From: Brevibacterium sp. p3-SID960
GTDB taxonomy: Bacteria; Actinomycetota; Actinomycetes; Actinomycetales; Brevibacteriaceae
DNA length: 40,787 nt
Reading direction: 5' to 3'
NCBI RefSeq assembly: GCF_025144725.1
Contig: NZ_JALXKS010000030.1
Location: 1-40,787 of the forward strand
Below, in pieces: positions 7,532-15,993 of this stretch (the stretch's first letter is position 1; the number at the start of each line of letters is the position of its first letter). A program made the translations under genes and the position numbers. The notes beneath the pieces were generated by a model. It was not told the origin of the DNA. It was given only the letters and a program-made list of their open reading frames with translations, and made no database searches.

Positions 7532-9813
7532 CATCGGCCGATCCCGGCCCGGCAGCCAACAGCTCGCCAGTGGAGAGAAGCTCTGCGAACATCTCGCACG
7601 CCTGGGTGGAATCGCCGCTGCAGCTCGTCTCGGCGGTTGAGGCGCGGCTGCCGGACGAGCAGCTGGTGATCCATGCGCGCATCGATGCAGAGGGCATGGA
7701 CAGCTTTCTGGCGCGCTTCCACAGCGAGTGGCTGCCTGCCGGCGTCACGATCGTCGCGATGGCCGAGATCGATCCACAGATCTTCACCACCCGCAGCGGC
7801 CGGCTGCTCATCGGGGACCTGTGCTCCGGGCGCCTGCAGCGGGCCATGCTTGCCTCAGGACTGCAGCTGCGTCGGCAGGTGGTGGTCATTGATGACGGCT
7901 TCGCCACCCTGCATGCGGTGCGCGAACTCGTCAGCCGCCGGCCCCGCCCGCTTGTGCGCCCGCGTCAGAAGACGAGCCGCTCGCGCCGAGCGGCCGCCTT
8001 CGCCGTGGCCGTGCTGCTGCGGGCCGTGCTGCACGAGCGCCGACTGTCGTGGACCACTGCCCTGCCGGTGCCCGACGAGCTCATCATCTCCTTCACCGCA
8101 GCTGGCGGCACCGTGCGCCGGCATACCTTCGAGTACGTCCGCAGCCTGCCGGATGCCGGCAGCCGTGTGCCCGAACGCATCATCATCGGTTCGGCGTTGG
8201 CCGCCGATGACCTCATCACCGCCGAGGCCTACTTCGACTGGCTGGCGACGACCGTCGAGCGCCTGCAGCCCAGCGCCGAGGCCCCGGTCGCCTACTTCGC
8301 GCACCGCCGGGAGACCCCAGAGCTGCTCGCCCGGGTCGCCCAGCTGCCGCACGTCACCGTCCGGCATGCCCATCTGCCGGTCGAGATCCGCCTGACCGCC
8401 GCCCCGGCCGGCGCACAGGTCCGCAGCCTCCCCACCTCGGCGGTGGCCAATCTGCCGGCCACGATGCAGGAACCGAACATCACCGTCACCGCGATCCCGT
8501 CGTCCTGGTGGACCGGCACAGCACCCGACCGGCTGCGCCAGCAGCTCAATGCGGCCGCCGCAGCACCGGACACGGACGGCAGTGAGTACCGGATCGTGGC
8601 GATCGCCGACAGCGAGTCCTACCTCAAATGGGCCGCCCGGGTGCTCGATTCCCTCGGCCCGGACATCGACGCGCAGCTGTGGATCATCGACACCCCGATC
8701 CGCCCGACCGCCGGCCAGATCTCCCACGCCCTCGCCGGCTCCTCATGGGCAGGCACCCAGGTGCCGGTCGTCGAACGCGCTGAGCTGCACGACCGGCTCA
8801 CCGCCGCCGGTGCCGATGTGGTGCTCGCCGCGGCTACTGGCCCGGTCGTCCAGCAGATCGCGGCCACCGCTCACCGGCTGCCGCGGCGGCCCGGCCTGGC
8901 CACCGGGCTGCCGGGCATCGGCCTGCCGGCCCGGCAGAAGGGCGTGCGGTACCGCCGCGACTGCGACCTGTTTCTCGCCCACTCCCACCACGAGCGTGAG
9001 GCATACCGCGCTGCAGCCACCCGCGCCGGGGTGCCACTGGAGATCACCGTCGCCCGGCTGCCGTTGCTGACCAGCACCGATGTGCCCGAACCTGCCTTCG
9101 ACATGCAGGCTGACGGCACCGCCCCGGTGCCCACCCGGATCGTCTTCGCCCCCCAGGCCAAAGTGCCCACTGAGCGTCAGGAGCGGATCACGATCCTGCG
9201 GGCGCTTGCCGCCTTCGCCCGCCGGCACCCTGACTCCGAGGCGATCGTCAAGGTCCGGTCGCTTCCCGGTGAGCAGGAGACCCATCATGAAGAGCACAGC
9301 TACCTCTCGCTCATTCAGGAGCTCACCTCATCGGGTGAGCTCGCGGCAGGAGAACTGTCGATCGCCGTGGGCCCGATGGATGAGTTCCTCACCGCTGGCT
9401 CGGCTCTTGTGACGGTGTCGTCGACGGCCGCGCTCGAATCGATCGACCGCGGCCTGCAGACGCTCATCATCTCCGATTTCGGTGTTTCCGAGGCTCTCCT
9501 CAATGCAGTCTTCGACGGTTCCGGGATTCTCGGCTCGCTGCAGGACCTGTCTGCCGGACGCATCGGCTTTCCAAACGAGACGTGGCTGCAGGAGAACTAC
9601 TTCCACCCTCCATCGGTGGAGGTCAACCGGGCGTTTCGGATTCTTGCCGCACGGTCTCAGCAGTACCAGCTGCGGTCTCAGCCGTGGATCAAGCACATCA
9701 ACAGCTGGAGAGCCGTGCGCGCCGAACTGCGCACTGCAGCGCCGCAGCCGGTCGTCGACGGCTACCGCTTCGCGGTGAAGCAGGTCAGAAGGCTCAGCCG
9801 TCGGCTGCGCTGA
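7528..9813 (+). CDS. Two-domain putative glycosyltransferase: polysialyltransferase-like plus DUF6716-like
   Basis: At 761 aa this is about twice the size of a single transferase. Residues 24-340 open with WVESPLQLVSAVEA, continue with VVVIDDGFATLH (Asp122-Asp123-Gly124), and resemble the N-terminal part of polysialyltransferase-like proteins. Residues 353-720 begin VAIADSESYLKWAARVLDSLG and include GLPGIGLPARQKG, FLAHSHHEREA, FAPQAKVPT and VSSTAALESIDRG. This matches my memory of DUF6716, a putative GT-B glycosyltransferase family of actinobacteria. Start is GTG 7528, overlapping the previous stop (GTGA). The C-terminal tail is Arg-rich. I infer a dual-function polymerase or a transferase plus primer enzyme; the exact reaction is unknown. 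Last gene of the operon, ending 7 bp before a convergent gene. Confidence 0.7.
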   Translation: MTSADPGPAANSSPVERSSANISHAWVESPLQLVSAVEARLPDEQLVIHARIDAEGMDSFLARFHSEWLPAGVTIVAMAEIDPQIFTTRSGRLLIGDLCSGRLQRAMLASGLQLRRQVVVIDDGFATLHAVRELVSRRPRPLVRPRQKTSRSRRAAAFAVAVLLRAVLHERRLSWTTALPVPDELIISFTAAGGTVRRHTFEYVRSLPDAGSRVPERIIIGSALAADDLITAEAYFDWLATTVERLQPSAEAPVAYFAHRRETPELLARVAQLPHVTVRHAHLPVEIRLTAAPAGAQVRSLPTSAVANLPATMQEPNITVTAIPSSWWTGTAPDRLRQQLNAAAAAPDTDGSEYRIVAIADSESYLKWAARVLDSLGPDIDAQLWIIDTPIRPTAGQISHALAGSSWAGTQVPVVERAELHDRLTAAGADVVLAAATGPVVQQIAATAHRLPRRPGLATGLPGIGLPARQKGVRYRRDCDLFLAHSHHEREAYRAAATRAGVPLEITVARLPLLTSTDVPEPAFDMQADGTAPVPTRIVFAPQAKVPTERQERITILRALAAFARRHPDSEAIVKVRSLPGEQETHHEEHSYLSLIQELTSSGELAAGELSIAVGPMDEFLTAGSALVTVSSTAALESIDRGLQTLIISDFGVSEALLNAVFDGSGILGSLQDLSAGRIGFPNETWLQENYFHPPSVEVNRAFRILAARSQQYQLRSQPWIKHINSWRAVRAELRTAAPQPVVDGYRFAVKQVRRLSRRLR

Positions 9814-9820
9814 ACTTCGC

Positions 9821-10351
9821 TCAACGGCGGGAGGACGGGAGCTCGTCCTCGGCCAGCGAAACGACGACTTCGGCTTCTGTGATGTCCCGGAACACCCACG
9901 TGCGGTAGGCGTAGAAGCGGAAGATCATCGCCAGCGCGATACCGATGACATTGGTCGAGAGGTTGTAGCTGATGGGGTCTCGCAGCCCCAGGATGTACCA
10001 CGTGAACCCCAGCGGGATGACCGCGATGACCATGCCGATGGCATTGACGACGGCGAACATGATGAAGCCGCGCACATTCGAGCCCGAATCGCGGTCGCCG
10101 TACGTCCACAGCTTGTTGCCCAGCCACGCGACGATGACGGAGAGCACCGTCGAGATGATCTTGGCCTTGAGCGGGCTGCCGGGCATGAGCGCAGGCACAC
10201 CCAAGAAGCCGTAGACGAGCAGATTCGAGACACCGACGTCGACGACGTAGGCGAATCCACCGACCGACAGGAACCGCAACACCTCGACAGCAAGCGTCCG
10301 CCAGCGAGAGACGGGCACAGAGGTGGCGGGGAGCGGCATGCGCACCATCAT
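9821..10351 (-). CDS. GtrA-family membrane protein
   Basis: A 176-aa protein with four hydrophobic helices in the GtrA pattern: LRFLSVGGFAYVVDVGVSNLL, a middle pair with NKLWTYGDR, and a last helix ending FRFYAYRTWVF. GtrA proteins are thought to flip or present polyprenyl-phosphate-linked sugars (for example in O-antigen glucosylation or arabinogalactan synthesis). Here it could supply polyprenyl-phosphate sugar to the surface polymer or to the O-mannosyltransferase; this is inference. Starts at 10351, 10348 or 10339 (consecutive in-frame ATGs) are possible; I chose the first before the basic segment. The frame stays open to 10441, but that stretch lacks protein character. Convergent with the big transferase gene, 7 bp between stops. 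Confidence 0.85.
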   Translation of the reverse strand: MMVRMPLPATSVPVSRWRTLAVEVLRFLSVGGFAYVVDVGVSNLLVYGFLGVPALMPGSPLKAKIISTVLSVIVAWLGNKLWTYGDRDSGSNVRGFIMFAVVNAIGMVIAVIPLGFTWYILGLRDPISYNLSTNVIGIALAMIFRFYAYRTWVFRDITEAEVVVSLAEDELPSSRR

Positions 10352-10532
10352 ACGGCCCGAATATCCGCCTGTCGCCCGCACAGCCGCCGTTGAAGTGACA
10401 TATAGGTGAACGATGCCCAGGCACTGCGTGACGAGCTTCACGTTATGTCAGCAGATGACACTGCAGCACAGATGAGGGAAACCAGTGGGGCTAGCCTGAC
10501 GTAGCCGAATCCCTGCAATCGAAGGAACCCCT

Positions 10533-11492
10533 GTGATCGAACTGCGTGACCTGCGAAAGGAGTTCGCCGGTGTCACGGCGCTCGACGGCATCAGCCTGTC
10601 AGTGCCGGCTGGCCAGATCCACGGCATCGTCGGCCGCTCCGGAGCCGGCAAGTCGACGCTCATCCGCTGCCTGACCGGACTCGAGCGTCCCACCTCGGGC
10701 ACGGTGCGCATCGGTGACGTCGACATCACCAGCGCCCGCGGAGCTGCACTGCGCACCGCCCGTCGCACGATCGGAATGGTGTTCCAGCACGCGAACCTGC
10801 TCGATTCGCGCACCGCGCTGCGGAATGTCGAACATCCCCTGGAGATCGCCGGCGTCGGCCGGACTGAGCGCCGCCGCCGCGCTGCTGAGCTGCTGGAGCT
10901 CGTGGGCTTGGGCGACCGGCTGGACAACCATCCTGCGCAGCTCTCCGGCGGGCAGCAGCAGCGCGTCGGCATCGCACGAGCGCTCGCCGCCGAACCGCAG
11001 ATCCTGCTGTGCGATGAGCCGACCTCAGCCCTTGACTCGCACACCACCCGCCAGATCCTGGAGCTCATCCGCTCCCTGCGTGACAGGCTCGGGATCACGG
11101 TGCTCATTATCACCCACGAGATGTCGGTCGTCCGGGAGGTCTGCGATTCGGTGACACTGCTCACCGACGGACAGATCGAGCACACCGGCTCGATCATCGA
11201 CGTCATCGGCCAGGCCGACTCCCCGCTCAGCCGCGCACTCCTGCCGCTGCCGTCCAGCGGCAGAACGCACGGCACTGTCGTCGAAGCCCTCACCACCGGC
11301 ATCAGCCTCGATGCCGCGCTCGAGGCGGTGCGCACCTCTGGAACGGAGGCGCACCTTGATGCAGGAACCGTCGAGACGATCGCCGGCACGCTCGTCGGAC
11401 GGCTGCAGTTCACCGTCGGCGGGCAGGCCGCCGCCGACACCCTCATCAGCGCGCTGGCCGCGCATGACATCCACGCGGAGGTCGCAGCATGA
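10533..11492 (+). CDS. metN: Methionine ABC transporter ATP-binding protein
   Basis: The 319-aa ATPase drives methionine import. Walker A is GRSGAGKST (34-42), the signature LSGGQQQR starts at 137, and Walker B is ILLCDEPTSALD (Asp161, Glu162). After about residue 240 comes a NIL domain, the C-terminal regulatory domain that binds methionine and inhibits transport in MetN. The start is GTG 10533, with AAGGA six bases upstream; this fits the protein start MIELRDLRKEF. It overlaps metI by 4 nt (ATGA) and the three genes form the operon metNIQ. I looked for a SAM riboswitch in the 180 bp upstream and saw none. Confidence 0.96.
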   Translation: MIELRDLRKEFAGVTALDGISLSVPAGQIHGIVGRSGAGKSTLIRCLTGLERPTSGTVRIGDVDITSARGAALRTARRTIGMVFQHANLLDSRTALRNVEHPLEIAGVGRTERRRRAAELLELVGLGDRLDNHPAQLSGGQQQRVGIARALAAEPQILLCDEPTSALDSHTTRQILELIRSLRDRLGITVLIITHEMSVVREVCDSVTLLTDGQIEHTGSIIDVIGQADSPLSRALLPLPSSGRTHGTVVEALTTGISLDAALEAVRTSGTEAHLDAGTVETIAGTLVGRLQFTVGGQAAADTLISALAAHDIHAEVAA

Positions 11493-12163
11493 ATGACGTC
11501 ACCTGGTTCAACAACCCCGCCATCACCAGTGAGCTGCTGCCGGCTCTCGGTGAGACCCTGGCGATGACGGCGTGGGCGACGGTCATCTCCGTGACGCTCG
11601 GCCTGCCGCTGGGCATCTGGCTGTTCGTCACCACGCCGCACTCTCTGGCGCCGAACCGGACGGTGCACCAGATCGTGTCGACGATCGTCGACATCGGCCG
11701 GTCGATTCCATTCATTGTGCTCATCGTCGCAATCATCCCGTTCACCCGGCTGCTCGTCGGCACCGCGCTCGGCTGGAAGGCCGCGGTCGTTGCGCTGACG
11801 CTCAGCGCGATCCCGTTCTATGCCCGGCTGGTCGAAAACGCCCTCCACGAGGTCTCGGCCGGAAAGATCGAGGCCGCGCAGATGATGGGCGCCAGCCGCC
11901 GGCAGATCATCGGTCAGGTTCTTGTGCGCGAAGCGCTGCCCGGGCTCATCGGCGCAGCCACCGTCACCGCCGTCGCGCTGGTGAACTACACCGCGATGGC
12001 CGGCGCTGTCGGCGGCGGCGGGCTCGGAGACCTTGCGATCGCCTACGGCTACAACCGCTACCAGGGCGACGTCATGATCGCCTGCATCGTCCTGCTCGTC
12101 TTCGTCGTCGGCCTCATCCAGTTCGCTGGTGACCGCCTCGCCCGGCTTGTCGATCACCGCTGA
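11489..12163 (+). CDS. metI: Methionine ABC transporter permease
   Basis: A 224-aa inner-membrane permease with about five hydrophobic segments. The coupling (EAA) loop is EAAQMMGASRRQIIGQVLVR starting at Glu128, followed by ALPGLIGA, as in MetI proteins. It pairs with MetN (whose gene it overlaps by 4 nt) and the lipoprotein MetQ encoded 51 bp downstream. Length is typical for the family (about 217-225 aa). Confidence 0.96.
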   Translation: MNDVTWFNNPAITSELLPALGETLAMTAWATVISVTLGLPLGIWLFVTTPHSLAPNRTVHQIVSTIVDIGRSIPFIVLIVAIIPFTRLLVGTALGWKAAVVALTLSAIPFYARLVENALHEVSAGKIEAAQMMGASRRQIIGQVLVREALPGLIGAATVTAVALVNYTAMAGAVGGGGLGDLAIAYGYNRYQGDVMIACIVLLVFVVGLIQFAGDRLARLVDHR

Positions 12164-12214
12164 AACATCCCATTCTGCTGTCCGCATCTGCGTGCACCCT
12201 TCTGAAGGAGAACC

Positions 12215-13057
12215 ATGAAACATCTGCCCACCTTCGCCCTCGCGGCCTCAGCTGCACTCGCACTCACCCTCACCGGCTGCGGTCTGTCCAAGAGCGAGAC
12301 CGACGTCGGCGAGAAGAACGGCGACGTCACCACGCTGACGATCGGCACCTCGGTGACCCCGCACGGTGATATCTGGCGGTTCATCGACGAGAACCTCGCA
12401 GCCGACGCCGGGCTCGACATCGAGGTCAAGGAGTTCACCGACTACTCGCTGCCCAACCGGGCGCTGAGCGACGGCGAACTCGATGCCAACTACTTCCAGC
12501 ACCTTCCATACCTGGAGTCGGAGATCGAGGGGCAGGGCTACGAGCTGCACCACTTCACCCCGGGTGTGCACGTCGAGCCGTTCGCGCTGTACTCGAAGAA
12601 GATCGACGACATCGCCGACCTGCCCGACGGCGCAAAGATCGGCATCAACAACGACCCAGCCAACCAGGGCCGAGCGCTCAAGCTGCTGGCCGACAACGAC
12701 CTCATCAGCCTCGGCGACGCCGACCCGATCACCGCCACTGTCCACGACGTCGCGGAGAATCCGAAGAATCTGCAGTTCATCGAAGCAGAAGCAGCTTCAC
12801 TGGCCCGCACCCTCGACGACACCGACGCCTCGGTCATCAACGGCAACAACGCCCTGGGCGCCGGTCTGTCATCGAAGAAGGACGGCATTCTCGTCGAGAG
12901 CCCTGCCGACAATCCGTATGCGAACATCCTCGTCGTCCGTGAAGGCACGCAGGATGATCCGGCGATCCAGAAGCTCTACGAGCTCTCGCAGTCGCAGGAG
13001 GTCAAGGACTTCATCGAGGACACCTGGCCCGAAGGTGAGGTCATCCCAGCAGAGTAA
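12215..13057 (+). CDS. metQ: Methionine-binding lipoprotein
   Basis: This 280-aa substrate-binding protein of the NlpA/MetQ family has a lipoprotein signal: basic MKH, a hydrophobic stretch, and lipobox LTGC with Cys22 as the lipidated residue. The mature part begins with a charged linker, then TLTIGTSVTPHGDIW and the family motif NYFQHLPYLE. NDPANQGRAL and VINGNNALGAG line the methionine site in known homologues. It delivers methionine (L or D) to MetNI. A strong Shine-Dalgarno, GAAGGAG, precedes ATG 12215. The operon ends here, with a hairpin 24 bp after the stop. Confidence 0.95.
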   Translation: MKHLPTFALAASAALALTLTGCGLSKSETDVGEKNGDVTTLTIGTSVTPHGDIWRFIDENLAADAGLDIEVKEFTDYSLPNRALSDGELDANYFQHLPYLESEIEGQGYELHHFTPGVHVEPFALYSKKIDDIADLPDGAKIGINNDPANQGRALKLLADNDLISLGDADPITATVHDVAENPKNLQFIEAEAASLARTLDDTDASVINGNNALGAGLSSKKDGILVESPADNPYANILVVREGTQDDPAIQKLYELSQSQEVKDFIEDTWPEGEVIPAE

Positions 13058-13080
13058 CCCAGCGCAATGCTGGAGCACAG

Positions 13081-13113
13081 GCAGGGCCGTGGGAGTTCAT
13101 CCCACGGCCCTGC
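13081..13113. terminator. Bidirectional terminator between metQ and fhs
   Basis: A perfect 14-bp stem (13081-13094 with 13100-13113) closes a GTTCA loop. An outer stem AATGCTG (13067-13073) with CAGCATT (13116-13122) extends it. It lies between two convergent genes and probably serves both; U-tracts are short. Confidence 0.8.
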
Positions 13114-13131
13114 TTCAGCATTGAGGGCAGG

Positions 13132-14838
13132 TCAGAACAACCCGGTGATGCGGCCGTCATCGTCGACGTCGATGGTCAGTGCCGCCGGCTTCTTCGGCAG
13201 GCCGGGCATCGTCATGATGTCTCCGCAGATCGCAACCACGAATCCCGCACCAGCGGACAGCCGCACATCGCGGACTTCGAGGACGTGGCCCTCCGGTGCG
13301 CCACGCAGCGCTCCGTCGGTGCTGAAGGAGTACTGCGTCTTGGCGATGCAGACGGGAAGCTGCGCGTAGCCTTCGTCGGTGAACTGGTCGAGCTTGCGCT
13401 TGACCGCCGGTGGGAACCGCACCTCACCGGCCCGGTAGATCCGGGTGGCGACGGTCTCGATCTTCTCCGCCAGGCCGGCGTCGAGCTCGTAGCCGTACTG
13501 CGGGAGGGACCTCTCGGCGTGCTCTGCAGCTGCAATCACCGCACGCGCCAGCTCCACCGCGCCGGCCCCGCCCTCGCCCCAGTGCCGGGCTTCGACTGCG
13601 GTGACGCCTTCGGCGGCGAGGTCGTCGATGATCGCGGCGATCTCTGCATCGGTATCAGATGGGAATCGGTTGATGCTCACGACTGCGGGAATGCCGAAGA
13701 CGCTGCGCAGGTTCTCCAGGTGGCGGCGCAGGTTCGGCAGTCCGGTGCGCATCGCCTCGATGTTCTCGTCCTGCAGGTTCTCCTTGTCCACTCCCCCGTG
13801 GTACTTCAGGGCGCGGACGGTGGCGACGACGACGGTGGCCGAGGGCCAGATGCCGGCTGCGCGGGCCTTGATGTCGAGGAACTTCTCAGCCCCCAGATCG
13901 GCGCCGAAGCCGGCCTCCGTCACCGCCCACTGGCCGAAGGTCAGCGCGGCATCGGTCGCGAGCACCGAGTTGCAGCCGTGGGCGATGTTGGCGAACGGGC
14001 CACCGTGGACGAATGCCGGGGTGTGTTCGATGGTCTGGACGAGGTTCGGGGCCAGCGCATTGCGCAGCAGCGCGGTCATCGCACCGGCGGCACCGACATC
14101 ATCGACGGTGACCGGCTTCCTCGAGCGGGTGCGGGCAAGCACGATGCGCCCGAGGCGGTCTTTGAGATCGTCGAGACTGGTTGCCAGGCAGAACACGGCC
14201 ATCACCTCGCTGGCGACGACGATGTCGAAGGCGTCTTCGCGCGGGACACCGCCGTTGTAACCGCCGAGCCCGATGGCTGCGGCACGCAGCGCACGGTCAT
14301 TGAGGTCGACGACGCGGCGGATGGTGATCCGGCGCGGGTCGATGTCGAGTTCGTTGCCGTGATGCATGTGGTTGTCGAGCATTGCTGCGGCGAGGTTGTT
14401 GGCCAGGGCGATGGCTGCGAAGTCACCCGTGAAGTGAAGGTTGATGTCTTCCATCGGCAGCACTTGCGCGTGCCCGCCGCCGGCAGCGCCGCCCTTCATA
14501 CCGAACACGGGGCCGAGGCTGGGCTCACGCAGGGCGAGAACGGCCGGGTGCTTGCCCTCGACCTGCGGCCAGGAGTCGAGTCGGGCGACTTCGTTGATCG
14601 CATCTGCCAGGCCGATGCTCGTCGTGGTCTTGCCTTCACCGGCAGGGGTCGGGCTCATGGCGGTGACGAGGATGAGGCGGCCGGGCTCGGCATCTGCTCT
14701 CTCCAACACGGACAGGGGGATCTTGGCCTTGTCGTGACCGAAGGGGATGATGTCGTCTGCACTCAGCCCGACAGAGTTGGCGATGTCTCCGATCGGCTTG
14801 AGCTGTGCTTGGGAGGCGATTTCGAGGTCGGTGGCCAT
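13132..14838 (-). CDS. fhs: Formate-tetrahydrofolate ligase
   Basis: The 568-aa enzyme makes 10-formyl-tetrahydrofolate from formate, THF and ATP, feeding purine and one-carbon metabolism. The N-terminus begins with the family pattern (DLEIASQ, GDIANSVGL). The ATP-binding loop is TPAGEGKTTTS (64-74) and is followed by LREPSLGPVFGMKGGAAGGG, a hallmark of FTHFS. ALKYHGGV and the C-terminal GAGFVVAICGDIMTMPGLP are also intact. Length is normal (about 555-570). ATG 14838 has no Shine-Dalgarno, but a -10-like CATACT ends 6 nt upstream, pointing to a leaderless mRNA. Methionine import and folate one-carbon supply lie back to back, but on opposite strands. Confidence 0.97.
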   Translation of the reverse strand: MATDLEIASQAQLKPIGDIANSVGLSADDIIPFGHDKAKIPLSVLERADAEPGRLILVTAMSPTPAGEGKTTTSIGLADAINEVARLDSWPQVEGKHPAVLALREPSLGPVFGMKGGAAGGGHAQVLPMEDINLHFTGDFAAIALANNLAAAMLDNHMHHGNELDIDPRRITIRRVVDLNDRALRAAAIGLGGYNGGVPREDAFDIVVASEVMAVFCLATSLDDLKDRLGRIVLARTRSRKPVTVDDVGAAGAMTALLRNALAPNLVQTIEHTPAFVHGGPFANIAHGCNSVLATDAALTFGQWAVTEAGFGADLGAEKFLDIKARAAGIWPSATVVVATVRALKYHGGVDKENLQDENIEAMRTGLPNLRRHLENLRSVFGIPAVVSINRFPSDTDAEIAAIIDDLAAEGVTAVEARHWGEGGAGAVELARAVIAAAEHAERSLPQYGYELDAGLAEKIETVATRIYRAGEVRFPPAVKRKLDQFTDEGYAQLPVCIAKTQYSFSTDGALRGAPEGHVLEVRDVRLSAGAGFVVAICGDIMTMPGLPKKPAALTIDVDDDGRITGLF

Positions 14839-14844
14839 GGGTTC

Positions 14845-14850
14845 AGTATG
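14845..14850 (-). promoter_or_regulatory. -10-like CATACT, leaderless start of fhs
   Basis: On the minus strand CATACT is followed by six bases and then the fhs ATG, which places +1 at or next to the A of the start codon. No ribosome-binding sequence is present. Confidence 0.45.
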
Positions 14851-14913
14851 TCAGAGGTGCGCCTAATCGTGATCTTAAAGCTAGTGAACGCGGCTATCGC
14901 GCTTAGCTCCGTA

Positions 14914-15993
14914 TCATACGACGGGCGGACGGCCGTAGCGCGCCATCCGCAGAACCCCTCGACCTGAAAGCTTCTCATGCTCCTCCCCAGGTCCCCACGG
15001 GTCATCGCGCCAGCCGTCAACCCACCCCTGGAACCACGGGCGCAGCTGCTCGGGCTTCCTAACCCATTTTGTCGTCTGCATGAGCGTCCACGAACCGACG
15101 TAGGCCAGACTGAACGGAAGCGGCAGGTTTCGACGGGCAAGCCACACCCTATTGCGGGCGTTCATGTAGAAGTACTCTTCGTGGCGGCGCTGGTCGATGA
15201 CCGGGTGTGCGACGGAGACGTCTCCCATGTACCAGACCTGGTAACCGGCATCCCAGATCCGCCAGGCGAGCTCGATGCCCTCGTGGGCGTACCAGAACGG
15301 TGCCGGCCAGCCGCCGCAGGCGTCGAAGGCCTTGCGCTGCAGGCACACTGCGCCCTCCCACACGGAGAAGACGTTCGATGAGTGCTTGGCGTCGCCCTTC
15401 TTCAGCCGGGGGATCCAGCGCTTGGGTGCGGGCGTGCCGGAGGGATCCTTGACGCGCGGTTGGATGAGACCGATGCTCGGCTTCGTGCGCATGAGCTGGG
15501 CCATCCGCATGAGCGTCGAGTCGTCGGGCAGCCAGGCATCGTCGTCGAGGAAGAAGAGGAACTCGCCGCTGACGTGCGGAACCCCCTCGTTGCGCCCGGC
15601 GGGAATGCCGATGTTCGTCGGCAGCGCCAGCGTCTTGACCTGCTCAGGCAGGCCGGTGGGCTCCCAGCCGTTGCCCACGCAGATGACGTCGAGGTCGACG
15701 CCGCGCTGGCTCAGCAGCGAGTCGATGCCGCGGCGCAGGTCGTCCATCCGCTTGCCCTGGGTGAGCACGACGACGCCGAAGGAGTACTTCTGGGATCCTC
15801 GGGCCGACGGCTGCACCGGTGCCGCCGCTGCCGAGGTGCCGGGCAGGTTGCCGTGTTTGGCACGCACCGCACGTTCGAGTTTGCGTCGTTCGCGAGCGGT
15901 TTCGCGCAGCGCCGTGTACTGCGGTTCGTCGAAGGCGTCAGCTGGGATCGGCTGCGTCGCATCGCGGTGAGTGTGGATGTTCTCCGGTGTCAT
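14914..15993 (-). CDS. GT2-family glycosyltransferase, wall-polymer locus
   Basis: A 359-aa family-2 glycosyltransferase. After an ~65-residue charged/Ala-rich lead comes FGVVVLTQGKRMDDLRRGIDSLL, then NIGIPAGRNEG, GEFLFFLDDDAWLPDD (metal-binding Asp cluster) and an ED-like HEGIELAWRIW. This is rhamnosyl/galactosyltransferase style, with no membrane helix. I infer that it decorates or extends a wall glycopolymer. Start ATG 15993 is chosen because AGGAGG lies eight bases upstream; the open frame runs 20 codons further without a site. The ATG overlaps the stop of the CDP-alcohol phosphatidyltransferase gene (ATGA), so the two are co-translated. Confidence 0.9.
   Translation of the reverse strand: MTPENIHTHRDATQPIPADAFDEPQYTALRETARERRKLERAVRAKHGNLPGTSAAAAPVQPSARGSQKYSFGVVVLTQGKRMDDLRRGIDSLLSQRGVDLDVICVGNGWEPTGLPEQVKTLALPTNIGIPAGRNEGVPHVSGEFLFFLDDDAWLPDDSTLMRMAQLMRTKPSIGLIQPRVKDPSGTPAPKRWIPRLKKGDAKHSSNVFSVWEGAVCLQRKAFDACGGWPAPFWYAHEGIELAWRIWDAGYQVWYMGDVSVAHPVIDQRRHEEYFYMNARNRVWLARRNLPLPFSLAYVGSWTLMQTTKWVRKPEQLRPWFQGWVDGWRDDPWGPGEEHEKLSGRGVLRMARYGRPPVV

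Noticed and set aside
10352..10532. SAM-type riboswitch before metN
   Set aside because: None of the conserved cores of SAM-I, SAM-II or SAM-IV was found on reading; only an ordinary leader with AAGGA is visible.
10448..12223. 591-aa open frame antisense to metN-metI
   Set aside because: It is a high-GC shadow: no domain, Arg/Asp/Ser-biased composition, and it lies opposite two clear transporter genes.
13285..14967. 560-aa open frame antisense to fhs
   Set aside because: The composition is that of an antisense high-GC frame, while the opposite strand encodes intact formate-tetrahydrofolate ligase.
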